64,000 nt of DNA from Sthenelais limicola (taxonomy: Eukaryota; Annelida; Polychaeta; Phyllodocida; Sigalionidae), in the NCBI GenBank assembly GCA_942159475.1, contig OW804098.1:4192383-4256382 (forward strand). The letters are read 5' to 3'. Both the position numbers and the translations under genes were made by a program. Below the pieces are notes generated by a model. That model did no database searches. It worked only from the letters and a program-made list of their open reading frames with translations, and was not told the DNA's origin. This document shows positions 46,314 through 58,150 of this stretch, piece by piece. Each line of letters opens with the position of its first letter. Positions within the stretch are counted from its first letter, which is position 1.

Positions 46314-46526
46314 CAGTCTAGGCCCAGAGTTGAGAGAGTCCCTTCAAACGAAGGGAAAGCCTCTCACCTCAAACCGCAAGGTGCCATTATAATTCCTTTG
46401 ACACCGCAAAATGTCATTATAATCCCACTAGGACGCCTAGTCCTAGTCCTAAACCGATTAGCGCAGTAGGGGTCCAATCACTGACATACAATTCTCATCT
46501 GATCTAAGGGTTTGGGCCTGGACTGT
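46314..46526 (+). mobile_element. MITE-C copy 4, complete
   Basis: CAGTCTAGGCCCAGAGTTGA at left and GGGTTTGGGCCTGGACTG at right: 13-bp imperfect TIRs. This copy defines the unamplified state of both ends. Confidence 0.85.
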
Positions 46527-46794
46527 GTAGTGCTCCATGTTATATAACTACTGTGATTTATAGCAACATGTATTGATGGAGTTGTATTGATCTAATATTT
46601 GCTTTTATTTGTTTGCCAGATCCGCGATGAAGTTGTTGTGAGCAGGGATGGGAGACGTTACAATGTGGCCAATTGGAGTGTGATGTATAGCACTCATTAA
46701 CCACAGTGGGAGACACGTTAAGTATGCACACTGCAACAAACACTACCACCCTGCCTGACATGTGGAAATACAAATAATTCCCACCAACACACAG

Positions 46795-47045
46795 AAAGGA
46801 GAGAGACAGTGAGACAAAGAGAGAGACATAGAGTGAGAGAGGGGAGAGAGAGAGAGACAGAGAGAGAGAGAGGAGAGAGAGACACAGAGAGAGGAGACAC
46901 AGAGAGAGACACAGAGAGCAGAGAGACACAGAGTGAGACAGAGAGAGACAGAGACAGAGAGAGGAGAGAGAGCGCCAGAGATACACAGAGAGAGAGAGGA
47001 GAGAGACACACGCAGAGAGAGAGGAGAGAGAGGTGGGGATTTAGT
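46795..47045. repeat. GAGA/GACA-rich tract
   Basis: (GAGAGACA)n about 2 kb upstream of the PLC-beta ATG. Confidence 0.88.
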
Positions 47046-47079
47046 GGAAGACATTTATAAAGCTGAATAAACGCTGGAT

Positions 47080-49024
47080 GCTTTGACAGAAGAGGACTCA
47101 GCACGTCGGGGACTTGTTGGACGGGCGCTTGTGACTGCTTGCCCTGCCCATCCATCCACCCATCCATCCAACACCGCCCCTACACCCAGCCGCCCCAGCC
47201 ACCTCCGCCCACCGCCTTGCCTTCACACAACCCAGCACCGCGGCGACAGCACGACCGGTTGTTAGCGCCCGAGCAGCAGCGCCCGGGCAGCATTGGGCCT
47301 GCTGTGAACTACAGGCAGGCTTGTGGAGGAGGAGGAGGAGGAGGAGGAGGAGGTGCAGCAGGAGGAGGAGGGGGAGGAGCAGAAGGCAAAGTGGGAGGAG
47401 CTTAACTCAGCAAGGTCTGCGGTCCCGCTCACTTCGCTGTGTCGGTAGTCAGTGCGCAACAAGCAGTGAGAAGGTAGAGGTGGAGGAGGACGGCAGGGAG
47501 AGAGAGAGAGAGGAGGAGAGGTGGAGAGAGAGAGAGACTGCAGGAGGAACATCGACTACAAGAAGTAGCCAAAGCTTACCGCATTGCATAGCACTGCTGC
47601 TTCTAGTCGCCGGGCGCACTCTACACCGGGCGCAAGTGTCTGTACACAAGCTTGCCCATAGTGGCCAAGGCATTCTCTTACAGCACCCGCTAACTGCGCC
47701 CAGAGTCTCATACACCCAGGTACATTTACGCCCTCTCAAACATTACCAATCGTTTGTGGATTACATGGGCAGCGTCTAAACCCTCAGATACCCATCCCCG
47801 GTGAACGCTACCTATCCCATATAAGGATATAGAACGCTGAATCCGACGCAGACGACAATTTCAGCGGGCAGACGATAATTTCAGAGCGCGGGTCTATCCA
47901 TCTTAACAACAGATTGGATCTAGGCGCGGCGGGGAGAGAGAGAGAGAGGGAGTGAGGTAGTCACTCACAAGTAACCACCCAATCACTCCATTCATCACTC
48001 CCTACTAAACCCGCTATATATACATATAGACAAGCAATAGGCAGAGCATATCTAACGAGTTGTATATGCACATAGATGATTTATATTATATAAAGGAGCT
48101 TACATAGAAGCGCGCTAGTGTCCTTGTCGCCTGCTCGCACCACCTACACTCGCACCACCTTATATACATATATACACTCACTCACTCCGGATAGCGATAA
48201 GATTACATCTCTTATCGTTAAATACTTACATTTAACGACTGATATATGATCCTCAAGATTTCAGGACAACAAGGGAGATATAGTTGAATGATATTTCATA
48301 TCGGACCTACTTGATGCGCAATCTGGATTAAAGTGGTTGGTACTGATATATTTAATGTAAAGTTGAGGCTATGTTGGTGGGTGGGTAGTGTTAAAGTGGC
48401 AATGCCTGCTTTATTATTGTATGTCATGTATCCTATATATATTCCCACCTGACTGTGTGAAGCGAACGGGCGTGCTATTCATGTCTCCCTCGCCAACCGT
48501 GGTTCAGTCATGTGAGCTCTAACTCACTCCACTCCTCGCCATATTATTTGATATTTTCATGTATATTTTATATAATTATTATATAATTATGAAATAATTA
48601 TTTACTGGAGAAGATATATATATATATATAGATCAGTTTACCTACCCCGGAGAGGAGGATATTCACCGAGAATAGTTTTACTTTAAAAACTTTCAAAGGA
48701 TTTCTATGCATGAAAACTGACTTTTGGATAAAAAAAAAGAAAAAAAGGGAGAAATCGCCGGGGAATACTAAGCCCTAGGTATATATACCTGTCCACTGGA
48801 TAGCGAGCAAGGCATAAACAAAGCATCGTGCATCTGTGAAATCTTGGTTCCAAATGACGAAGGAGCTGTAACGGGAGGAGAAAGAAGGGAAACGAAAGAG
48901 AAAGAGAAAGCGATTCTTTCTCTTGCTCTGCTAGTCTGAGAGCCTCTGTGGAAGAGGTGCAGGAGGAGGAGGAAGAGTAGGAGCAGGAGGAGCAGAAGGA
49001 GGAGGAGCAGGAGGAAGAGGAGCG
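47080..49024 (+). promoter_or_regulatory. Putative promoter and 5'UTR region of the PLC-beta gene
   Basis: 47080-47960 is locally GC- and CpG-richer than the rest of the window, with a (GGA)n run at 47320-47400. It is the only such non-array block, and it lies 1-2 kb upstream of the PLC-beta start codon. From 48400 to 48760 the sequence turns AT-rich. A TATATATA-like stretch sits at 48779-48788, and the last 120 bases before the ATG are a purine-rich (AGGAGG)n leader. The transcription start and any 5'UTR intron cannot be placed by eye. Open frames here are low-complexity and judged non-coding. Confidence 0.4.
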
Positions 49025-49123
49025 ATGGCGGGGGCTAAGCCAGGGGTGCACGTTCTGCAACTCAAGCCCATCACAGTGCCAGACTGTCTCGTCAAGGGCA
49101 ACAAATTCATCAAATGGGACGAT
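49025..49123 (+). CDS. PLCB: Phospholipase C beta, first coding exon
   Basis: ATG at 49025 opens a 33-codon exon reading [20 protein letters not shown] then [13 protein letters not shown], cut by a perfect GTAAGT donor at 49124. The MAGAxPGVHxLQLKP start and the KGxKFxKWDD end are the N-terminus of animal PLC-beta 1-type enzymes (start of the PH domain). Those enzymes hydrolyse PIP2 to IP3 and diacylglycerol at the plasma membrane downstream of Gq and G-beta-gamma. As I recall, the vertebrate genes also break after KWDD. The exon ends in phase 0. No second exon (expected to start with an acidic/Ser/Thr-rich strand and a G-F-F-x-Y-W motif) was found up to 64000, so intron 1 exceeds 14.8 kb. 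The preceding bases (GAGGAGCG) form no strong Kozak context. Which PLC-beta class this is cannot be fixed from 33 residues. Confidence 0.92.
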
Positions 49124-49189
49124 GTAAGTACTGCCTTTACTGTATCTGTTTATAATTGTTGTTATTGGTGTAAGTGTTGGTCCTGAGGG

Positions 49190-50130
49190 ATGGGTGTGGG
49201 GAGGAGGGGAGAGAGGGGAGGACAGGAGGGAGGGGAGAGGGGTGGGAGAGGGGAGAGTGAGGAGAGAGAGAGAGGAGAGAGAGAGGAGAGAGAGGAGAGA
49301 GAGGAGAGAGAGAGGAGAGAGGAGATAAAGGAGAGAGGAGAGAGAGGAGAGAGGGTGAGAGGGGTACAGGAAGAGAGTAAGAAGGAGGACGAGGAGAGAG
49401 GGGAGAGAGAGGGGAGAGAGAGAGGGAGAGAGGAGAGAGAGAGGGAGAGAGAGAGAGGAGAGAGAGGAGAGAGGGGAGAGAGAGGGGAGAGAGAGAGGGA
49501 GAGAGGAGAGAGAGAGGGAGAGAGAGAGGAGAGAGAGGGGAGAGAGAGAGGAGAGAGAGGGGAGAGTGAGGAGAGAGAGAGAGGAGAGAGAGAGGAGAGA
49601 GAGGAGACAGAGGAGAGAGATAGGAGGGTAGAGGAGATAGTGAGGGAGGAGTGAGGGGAGAGAAGAGATATAGTGAAGGAGGAGGAAAGAGAAGAGATAG
49701 TGGAGGAATAGAGGCGAGAGAAAGAGACGAGAGAGTTAGAGAGAGGAAAGGGATGAGGAGAGAGAGAGAGAGGAGAGAGAGGAGAGAGAGGGAGAGAGGG
49801 TGAGAGGGGTACAGGAAGAGAGTAAGAAGGAGGACGAGGAGAGAGGAGAGGGAGAGGAGAGAGAGAGAGGAGAGAGGGGAGAGAGAGGTGAGAGAGGAGA
49901 GAGAGAAGAGAGAGGGAGAAGAGGACAGAGAGGAGAGAGGAGAGAGAGAGGAGAGAGAGGAGAGAGAGGAGAGAGAGGAGAGAGAGGAGAGAGAGGGGAG
50001 AGAGAGGGGAGAGAGGAGAGAGAGGAGAGAGAGGGGAGAGAGAGGGGAGAGAGGAGAGAGAGGAGAGAGAGGAGAGAGAGGAGAGAGAGGGGAGAGAGAG
50101 GGGAGAGAGGAGAGAGAGAGAGGTCAGAAT
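49190..50130. repeat. GAGAGG polypurine tract at the start of PLC-beta intron 1
   Basis: Begins 65 bp after the splice donor. About 940 bases are nearly pyrimidine-free on the sense strand. GAGAGGGGTACAGGAAGAGA occurs twice (49355 and 49803), showing a 450-bp duplication. Confidence 0.92.
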
Positions 50131-50720
50131 CTGAGTTGTGTCTGTACCAAACCAAGCTAAGCCTCCCTAGGCAACATACACTACCCCTCCCCATGGAAGG
50201 TGCAGTGATTGCAGCAGTAGGTGGCAGGTCCAGTCTATGTGACATTATTCCGCTCTTGGCTGATTCACTCTATAGAAGTTGACCAAAAAGTGTGAAACAA
50301 AATATCGATTATTTCCCATCCCCTTAACACTCAGGCTAATGTATTAGGCTATGTGGGACCACATAACTACTGAATATCTTATCATTGTATTTTTTATATC
50401 ATATTCAAATAAATAATTCGTATAGCGGCAAGTGGTACAGGGGAGGCTTCTTCCAAGGTGTTTTTTTGCGAAAATAACAATAAATAAATGTATTTGAGAT
50501 AAATAATATAAATAATCTTGAACATGAAAAGCAATTCCAGCTTTTGTATAATCTTTTAAATGTTGTGTGTTCTTTGTCCCAGAAATGTATGAAAGATAGC
50601 AACATATAGAGCGCAAGTGTCGCTCCAGGAAATAGTAGAAGCGAAATGCTACATTTGTGGGCCGTGTGTCGCCTAAAATGAAGTCCTCTCTTACTATGTC
50701 TTTCTTCCCGTCCTCCTTCT
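50131..50720. other. Unique intronic sequence
   Basis: No exon recognised. Confidence 0.5.
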
Positions 50721-51030
50721 TTTAACTCCTTCTCTCTCTCCTGTCTTTCTCTCTTTCTCTGTCTCTCTACCTCTGTCTCTCTCTCTTACTCTGTCTCTCT
50801 ACATATATATCTCTCTCTCTTACTCTGTCTCTCTACCTCTGTCTCTCTACCTCTGTCTCTCTCTCTTACTCTGTCTCTCTACCTCTGTCTCTCTACCTCT
50901 GTCTCTCTACCTCTGTCTCTCTCTCTTACTCTGTCTCTCTACATATATCTCTCTCTCTCTTACTCTGTCTCTCTACCTCTGTCTCTCTACCTCTGTCTCT
51001 CTTTCTCTGTCTCTCTTTCTTTTGTCTCTC
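50721..51030. repeat. CTCT polypyrimidine array
   Basis: (CTCTGTCTCTCTAC)n: the strand bias flips relative to the GA tracts on either side. Confidence 0.9.
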
Positions 51031-51239
51031 TCCGTGGGCTGAGTCTCCACTAAGATATTGGACCGAGCAAACCCGATTAAATGCGATGAGGCCAGTTATA
51101 GTGGAATCATTTTCGAATAATTGAGGAAAAAAGGTAACTTCCTACAAGTGACGGTGTTATGTAATAGCCCTTGTGTACCGGGTGTGGATTAGGCAGATGT
51201 TATATAGAATAGAAGTTATAGGCACCGAATGAAGTGAGA

Positions 51240-51475
51240 GAATGAGAATGAGACAGAGGTGAGCGAGGACGGGGTGAAAGAGTGGGAGTGGAGAGAGAGG
51301 AGAGAGGGAGGAGAGAGGAGAGAGGGGAGAGAGGGGAGAGAGGAGGGAGAGAGAGAGAGGGGAGAGAGAGGAGAGAGAGAGTGAGGATGGGAAAGGGGAG
51401 AGAAAGGAGAGAGGGAGAGGAGAGAGAGGAGAGAGAGGAGAGAGAGGAGAGAGGAAAAGAGTTAGGGAGCAGTGA
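51240..51475. repeat. GAGAGG polypurine tract
   Basis: [19 protein letters not shown] sequence, purine on the plus strand. Confidence 0.9.
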
Positions 51476-51776
51476 AAGCTAAAGAGAGGGTAGACAGAGG
51501 TAGAAGGCATTAAGGCAGAGGACGATGAGGGGGAGAGACAGAGGCTACAAGGCCGGGAAGCAGGCAGGGGAAATCCCAGGCTCTGTTTTAATCTCGGCGG
51601 AGGATGTTCAGCTATAAATTGTGTCGTCCCTGGGGGCGGGGGGACGCAGTGGGGACGCAGCACGCCTGCAGGTGACAGGTGCAAACAAACACAGCACCAG
51701 GCAACTGCCCTCCTCTGTCATCCTCCTCCCCCCGCCCGGGGTGCCGCTGTCTCTACTTGATCCTTACACTCTTATA

Positions 51777-53650
51777 GAGTTGTACCTGCTCCTGTACCTG
51801 CTCCTGTACCTGCTCTTGTACCTGCTCTTGTACCTGCTCCTGTATCTGCTCCTGTACCTGCTCCTGTACCTGCTCCTGTACCTGCTCCTGTACCTGCTCC
51901 TGTACCTGCTCTTGTACCTGCTCCTGTACTCCCTCCTGTATCAGCTCCTGTACCTGCTCCTGTACCTGCTCCTGTACCTGCTCCTGTGCCTGCTCCTGTG
52001 CCCCCTCCTGTACCTGCTCCTGTACCTGTTCCTGTACCTGCTCCTGCTCCTGTACCTGCTCCTGTACCTGCTCCTGTACCTGCTCCTGTACCTGCTCCTG
52101 TACCTGCTCCTGTACCTGCTCCTGTACCTGCTCCTGTACCTGCTCCTGTACCTGCTCCTGTACCTGCTCCTGTACCTGCTCCTGTACCTGCTCCTGTACC
52201 TGCTCCTGTACCTGCTCCTGTGCCTGCTCCTGTGCCCCCTCCTGTACCTGCTCCTGTACCTGTTCCTGTACCTGCTCCTGTACTTGCTCCTGTACCCCCT
52301 CCTGTACCTGCTCCTGTACCTGCTCCTGCACCTGTACCTGCTCCTGTACCTGCTCCTGTACCTGCTCCTGTATGCTCCTGTACCTGCTCCTGTACCTGCT
52401 CCTGTACCCCCTCCTGTACCTGCTCCTGTATGCTCCTGTACCTGCTCCTGTACCTGCTCCTGTACCTGCTCCTGTACCCCCTCCTGTACCTGCTCCTGCA
52501 CCTGTACCTGCACCTGTACCTGCTCCTGTACCTGCTCCTGCACCTGTACCTGCTCCTGTACCCGCTCATGTACCTGCTCCTGTACCTGCTCCTGTACCTG
52601 CTCCTGTACCTGCTTCTGTTCCTGCTTCTGTTCCTGCTCCTGTACCTGCTCCTGTTCCTGCTCCTGTACCTGCTCCTGTACCTGCTCCTATACCTGCCCC
52701 TGTACTCCCTCCTGTACCTGCTCCTGCACCTGCTCCTGCACCCCCTCCTGTACCCGCTCCTGTACCTGCTCCTGTACCTGCTCCTGTACCCGCTCCTGTA
52801 CCTGCTCCTGTACCTGCTCCTGTACCTGCTCCTGTATCAGCTCCTGTACCTGCTCCTGTACCTGCTCCTGTACCTGCTCCTGTACCCGCTCTTGTACCTG
52901 CTCCTGTACCCCCTCCTGTACCTGCTCCTGTACCTGCTCCTGTACCCGCTCCTGTACCCGCTCCTGTACCTGTTCCTGTACCTGTACCTGCTCCTGTACT
53001 CCCTCCTGTACCTGCTCCTGTACCCCATCCTGTACCTGCTCCTGTACCTGCTCCTGTACCTGCTCCTGTACCCCCTCCTGTACCTGCTCCTGTACCCCCT
53101 CCTGTACCTGCTCCTGTACCTGCTCCTGTACCTGTCCCTGTACCTCCCCTGTACCTGCTCCTGTACCTGCTCATGTACCTGCTCCTGTACCTGCTCCTGT
53201 ACCTGCTCCTGTACCCCCTCCTGTACCCCCTCCTGTACCTGCTCCTGTACTCCCTCCTGTACCTGCTCCTGTACCCCCTCCTGTACCTGCTCCTGTACCT
53301 GCTCCTGTACCTGCTCCTGCACCTGCTCCTGTACCTCCTCCTGTACCTGCTCCTGTACCTGCTCCTGTACCTGCTCCTGTACCTGCTCCTGTACTTGTTC
53401 CTGTACCTGCTCCTGTACCCGCTCCTGCTCCTGTACCTGTTCCTGTACCTGCTCCTGTACCTGCTCCTGTACCTGCTCCTGTACCTGCTCCTGTACTTGC
53501 TCCTGTACCTGCTCCTGCACCTCCTGTACCCCCTCCTGTACCCCCTCCTGTACCTGCTCCTGTACCTGCTCCTGCAGCTCCTGTACCTCCTGCAGCTCCT
53601 CCTGTACCTCCTGCACCCCCTCTAGTACCCCCTCCTGCACCTCCTCCTGC
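51777..53650 (+). repeat. 12-bp array (TGCTCCTGTACC)n, about 155 copies
   Basis: TACCTGCTCCTG repeated for 1.87 kb, with CCCCTCCTGTA variants. No frame on either strand contains a stop (YLLL, TCSC, PAPV; QEQV, RSRY, GAGT), so a 725-codon frame spans 51621-53798. It lies in PLC-beta intron 1 and is the inverse of the array at 42779-43190. Judged non-coding. Confidence 0.95.
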
Positions 53651-53795
53651 TGTTCATGCCGGCCCCAGCCCCTGCATGCGCCGCACGTTTCCCTGTCTTG
53701 TAGCTCCTGCATTATTATTCATACCAGCCTGGAGACACTGCCTCCGTCCTTTACTCACTTATCTGACCTCATCTAGTCTCATTGTTGGATATGGG

Positions 53796-54722
53796 TAGTA
53801 TACTACCATCTATTGCTTGATCTGGGGCAGTATTCTAACTCCAGGGGTTGTAGAACCCTTGGAGTAATATACTACCATCTATTGTTGTATGATGCTCTAC
53901 CAGGCTGTTTAGTTCAGCTCCTATAGCTGGTCTTCCACTAACTCCTGGGGTAGTATACTACCATCTATTGCTGTATGATGTTTTACCAGGCTGTTTAGTT
54001 CAGCTCCTATAGCTGGTCTTCCACTAACTCCTGGGGTAGTATACTACCATCTATTGTTGTATGATGTTTACCAGGCTGTTTAGTTCAGCTCCTATAGCTG
54101 GTCTTCCACTAACTCCTGGGGTAGTATACTACCATCTATTGTTGTATGATGTTTTACCAGGCTGTTTAGTGCAGCTCCTATAGCTGGTCTTCCACTAACT
54201 CCTGGGGTAGTATACTGCCATCTATTGCTGTATGATGTTTTACAAGGCTGTTTAGTTCGGCTCCTATAGCTGGTCTTCCACTAACTCCTGGGGTAGTATA
54301 CTGCCATCTATTGCTGTATGATGCTTTACCAGGCTGTTTAGTTCAGCTCCTATAGCTGGTCTTCCACTCCTGGGGTAGTATACTACCATCTATTGCTGTA
54401 TGATGTTTTACCAGGCTGTTTAGTGCAGCTCCTATAGCTGGTCTTCCACTAACTCCTGGGGTAGTATACTGCCATCTATTGCTGTATGATGTTCTACCAT
54501 ACTGTTTAGTTCAGCTCCTATAGCTGGTCTTCCACTCCTGGGGTAGTATACTACCATCTATTGCTGTATGATGTTTTACCAGGCTGTTTAGTGCAGCTCC
54601 TATAGCTGGTCTTCCACTAACTCCTGGGGTAGTATACTGCCATCTATTGCTGTATGATGTTCTACCATACTGTTTAGTTCAGCTCCTATAGCTGGTCTTC
54701 CACTCCTGGGGTAGTATACTAC
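53796..54722. repeat. 86-bp tandem array
   Basis: About ten copies of a unit with CTACCATCTATTGCTGTATG, AGGCTGTTTAGTTCAGCTCC and TAGCTGGTCTTCCACTAACT. Copies with and without CTAA alternate, suggesting a higher-order unit. Confidence 0.95.
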
Positions 54723-54747
54723 AAGCCACAATTGCATCAGGTTCTTG

Positions 54748-55170
54748 TAGCTGTATTGAAGTAAGCATTAATCAGGCTGGGTGGTTTACTGTATTGAAGT
54801 AAGCATTAATCAGGCTGGGTGGTTTACTGTATTGAAGTAAGCATTAATCAAGCTGGGTGGTTTACTGTATTGAAGTAAGCATTAATCAAGCTGGGTGGTT
54901 TACTGTATTGAAGTAAGCATTAATCAGGCTGGGTGGTTTACTGTATTGAAGTAAGCATTAATCAAGCTGGGTGGTTTACTGTATTGAAGTAAGCATTAAT
55001 CAGGCTGGGTGGTTTACTGTATTGAAGTAAGCATTAATCAGGCTGGGTGGTTTACTGTATTGAAGTAAGCATTAATCAGGCTGGGTGGTTTACTGTATTG
55101 AAGTAAGCATTAATCAGGCTGGGTGGTTTACTGTATTGAAGTAAGCATTAATCAAGCTGGGTGGTTTACT
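54748..55170. repeat. 38-bp tandem array
   Basis: About 11 copies of TGTATTGAAGTAAGCATTAA plus TCAGGCTGGGTGGTTTAC. Confidence 0.95.
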
Positions 55171-55468
55171 ACCTCGTGCATGGAGACAGGGACAGGCTGG
55201 GTGGTTTACTACCTCGTGCATGGAGACAGGGACACTAGATATGCCACTCTGTCTGAATGATGCTAGTTTTATGCACCTCGTGCATGGAGACAGGGACACT
55301 AGATATGCCACTCTGGCTGAATGATGCTAGTTTTATGCACCTCGTGCATGGAGACAGGGACACTAGATATGCCACTCTGGCTGAATGATGCTAGTTTTAT
55401 GCACCTCGTGCATGGAGACAGGGACACTAGATATGCCACTCTGGCTGAATGATGCTAGTTTTATGCAG
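55165..55468. repeat. 64-bp tandem array
   Basis: About four full copies of ACCTCGTGCATGGAGACAGG through GAATGATGCTAGTTTTAT. The first, partial copy is fused with the GGCTGGGTGGTTTAC half of the 38-bp unit. Confidence 0.93.
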
Positions 55469-55504
55469 CATCAACTGACCCCTGAGATTACATTATGGAT
55501 GCTG

Positions 55505-56235
55505 GAGTGGACGTGGGGGAGGGGATGGGGGGAGGGGAGGGGGGAGGGGAGAGGGGGGTGGGGGGGGGGAGGGGAGACGGGGGGGGGAGGATTGGGGGAG
55601 AGGGAGGGGAGGGGAGACGGGGGGGGAGGATGGGGGGAGAGGGAGGGGAGGGGAGACGGGGGGGAGGATGGGGGGAGAGGGAGGGGAGGGGAGACGGGGG
55701 GGGAGGATGGGGGAGAGAGAGGGGAGGGGAGAGAGGGGGAGATGAGAGAGGGGAGAGAGAGAGAGGGAGGGGAGAGAGGAGAGAGAGGGGAGAGAGAGGG
55801 AGGGGAGAGAGAGGGAGGGGAGAGACAGGGAGAGGAGAGAGGGGAGGGGAGAGACAGGGAGAGGAGAGAGGGGAGAGGAGAGAGGGGAGAGAGGAGAGAG
55901 AGAGGGGAGAGAGGAGAGAGAGGGGAGAGAGAGGGAGGGGAGAGAGAGGGAGGGGAGAGACAGGGAGAGGAGAGAGGGGAGAGGAGAGAGGGGAGAGAGA
56001 GGGGAGAGAGGAGAGAGAGGGGAGAGAGAGGGGAGAGAGAGGGAGGAGGGAGAGGGAGGAGGGGAGAGACAGGGAGAGGAGAGAGAGGAGACAGGGAGGA
56101 GGGAGAGGGAGAAGGGAGGAGGGAGAGGGAGGAGAGAGGAGAGAGAGAGGAGAGGGAGGAGGGAGAGGGAGGAGAGAGGAGAGAGAAGAGAGAGAGAGAG
56201 AGAGGGGGGAGAGAGAGGGAGGACACAGAGATAGA
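55505..56235. repeat. GGGGAG then GAGAGG polypurine arrays
   Basis: The first part (to 55730) is four 55-60-bp units of GGGGAGACGGGGGGGAGGAT type with strong G-quadruplex potential; the rest is GA-rich. Long Ser/Leu/Pro and Arg/Glu/Gly frames are compositional. Confidence 0.92.
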
Positions 56236-56557
56236 AATCGAAGACTTTCTGAGATACAGTTTTCAAGATCCTTAGAATCACCAAACACACTACGTACAGT
56301 ATGAGCTTTGATATCTTTATCAACATGATATAGAAGGGGAGAGGGAGGATGGTGGTGTGTGTGGGGGGGGGGGGGGCGGGGGTTGGTGAGGGGAGAGGGA
56401 GGGGGGAGCGGGGGAGTGGGTTGGAGGCTGGCTATATAAAAGGTACATTGTGTGTCTGGGTGTGCGATGAGGCATAACCTCATGCCACACGCTCTACTTA
56501 CCCCACACATGCATACACGGCTATAGAAACATAAACAAACATGTATTATATATATAT
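56236..56557. other. Unique sequence with G-rich patch
   Basis: 56333-56425 is G-rich; no exon recognised. Confidence 0.45.
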
Positions 56558-56790
56558 CTCCTGAAAATGCACAATTCACATTATTATAGAAACTCCCAAA
56601 TAACCCGAATTTAATACAAAAATGAGACTCAAATCCCAATTCAACATAACCAAACACATCCGTTGAATCAACGTAATACCGAATATACTCAGATATACCT
56701 GGTAGTTATTATTGTTCAGCCTAATTTAGCAGAATTTTCCACATGTGTAGAACTGCAAATTGTACATTTTCTGACGATCTGGCCCACATA
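56558..56790 (-). mobile_element. MITE-A copy 25, left end lost
   Basis: Starts in the TIR at CTCCTGAAAATGCACAATTC; right end ATTTTCTGACGATCTGGCCC. Confidence 0.8.
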
Positions 56791-57368
56791 TATGTGTGTA
56801 TTATTCTATGTATTTAATTCATCTAAAACATATCGGCTGCTAAATTGACTAATTTTAACTCACTGCCCTGATATTTAGAAAAATACAAACTCATTATTCT
56901 AAATTACAACCAACGTTACACCCACATTTGACCTTTTTGGGGCATTTTGTGGCCTAAAAGCCATTTAGTCAAGTGTAAAGCCAGAAAATAAATTAAAAAT
57001 ACATAAATATCTTAACTTTAACCTTTTGGTTTGTGTGTTACGTGGTTCATAGAAGACACTTAGACAGTGAAAACTGCAGAACAAAATCCTCCAAAATTGA
57101 ACGAATTTCTGCTGTTGGAACAAAAAGTAGCCTCTCTCTCGTCTCTGAGCTAAGGATATATCTTTAAGGTTCGTTAGGGCACGAGTCAACAGTTTCCTGC
57201 TTGTTATGGCTGTGTTTATAAACATGCTCCCTCCCCCCGCCCACCCGCTGCCTGCCTATACGTCTATACTCTATTAGCCTAGTCTGTCAGAGGGAGGGAG
57301 TCCGTCTGTAGCCACAGCTTCCTCATTAGGGGTTTTATATACACAATTAGGCTCTGGGAGGAGGATTG
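56791..57368. other. Unique intronic sequence
   Basis: No exon recognised. Confidence 0.5.
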
Positions 57369-58150
57369 AGAGAGAGATGGACGGTGGCAGGGGAAGGGTA
57401 GAACACGCTAGGGTTGGGGAGAGGGAGATGGACAGTGGTGGGGGAAGGGTAGGACACGCTAGGGTTGGGGAGAGGGAGAGGAGAGAGAGCGAGATGGACG
57501 GTGGTGGGGGAAGGGTAGAACACGCTAGAGATGGGGGAGAGAGAGATGGGCGGTGGTGGGGGAAGGGTAGGACACGCTAGAGATGGGGAGAGGGAGATGG
57601 ACGGTGGTGGGGGAAGGGTAGGACACGCTAGGGTTGGGGAGAGGGAGAGGAGAGAGAGCGAGATGGACGGTGGTGGGGGAAGGGTAGAACACGCTAGGGT
57701 TGGGGAGAGGGAGATGGACAGTGGTGGGGGAAGGGTAGGACACGCTAGGGTTGGGGAGAGGGAGAGGAGAGAGAGCGAGATGGACGGTGGTGGGGGAAGG
57801 GTAGAACACGCTAGAGATGGGGGAGAGAGAGATGGACGGTGGTGGGGGAAGGGTAGGACACGCTAGGGATGGGGAGAGAGAGAGGATTGAGAGGGAGATG
57901 GACGGTGGGTGGGGAAGGGGTAGGACACGCTAGAGATGGGGAGAGGGAGAGATGGGCGGTGGTGGGGGAAGGGTAGGACACGCTAGAGATGGGGAGAGGG
58001 AGATGGACGGTGGTGGGGGAAGGGTAGGACACGCTAGAGATGGGGAGAGGGAGAGATGGGCGGTGGTGGGGGAAGGGTAGGACACGCTAGAGATGGGGAG
58101 AGGGAGATGGACGGTGGTGGGGGAAGGGTAGGACACGCTAGGGATGGGGA
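57369..58150. repeat. About 53-bp array (GGTAGGACACGCTAG)n
   Basis: About 14 copies of GAGATGGACGGTGGTGGGGG plus AAGGGTAGGACACGCTAG, separated by variable GAGAGG spacers. Copies with AGAGATGG and GGGTTGG variants alternate. Confidence 0.92.

Noticed and set aside
51621..53798. 725-codon open frame on the plus strand (and 596- and 417-codon frames in other phases)
   Set aside because: All arise from a 12-bp repeat that has no stop in any frame; no domain is present and the ends show no gene structure.
55385..56657. Long Glu/Gly/Arg and Ser/Pro/Leu frames (up to 389 codons)
   Set aside because: Pure polypurine/polypyrimidine composition on opposite strands.
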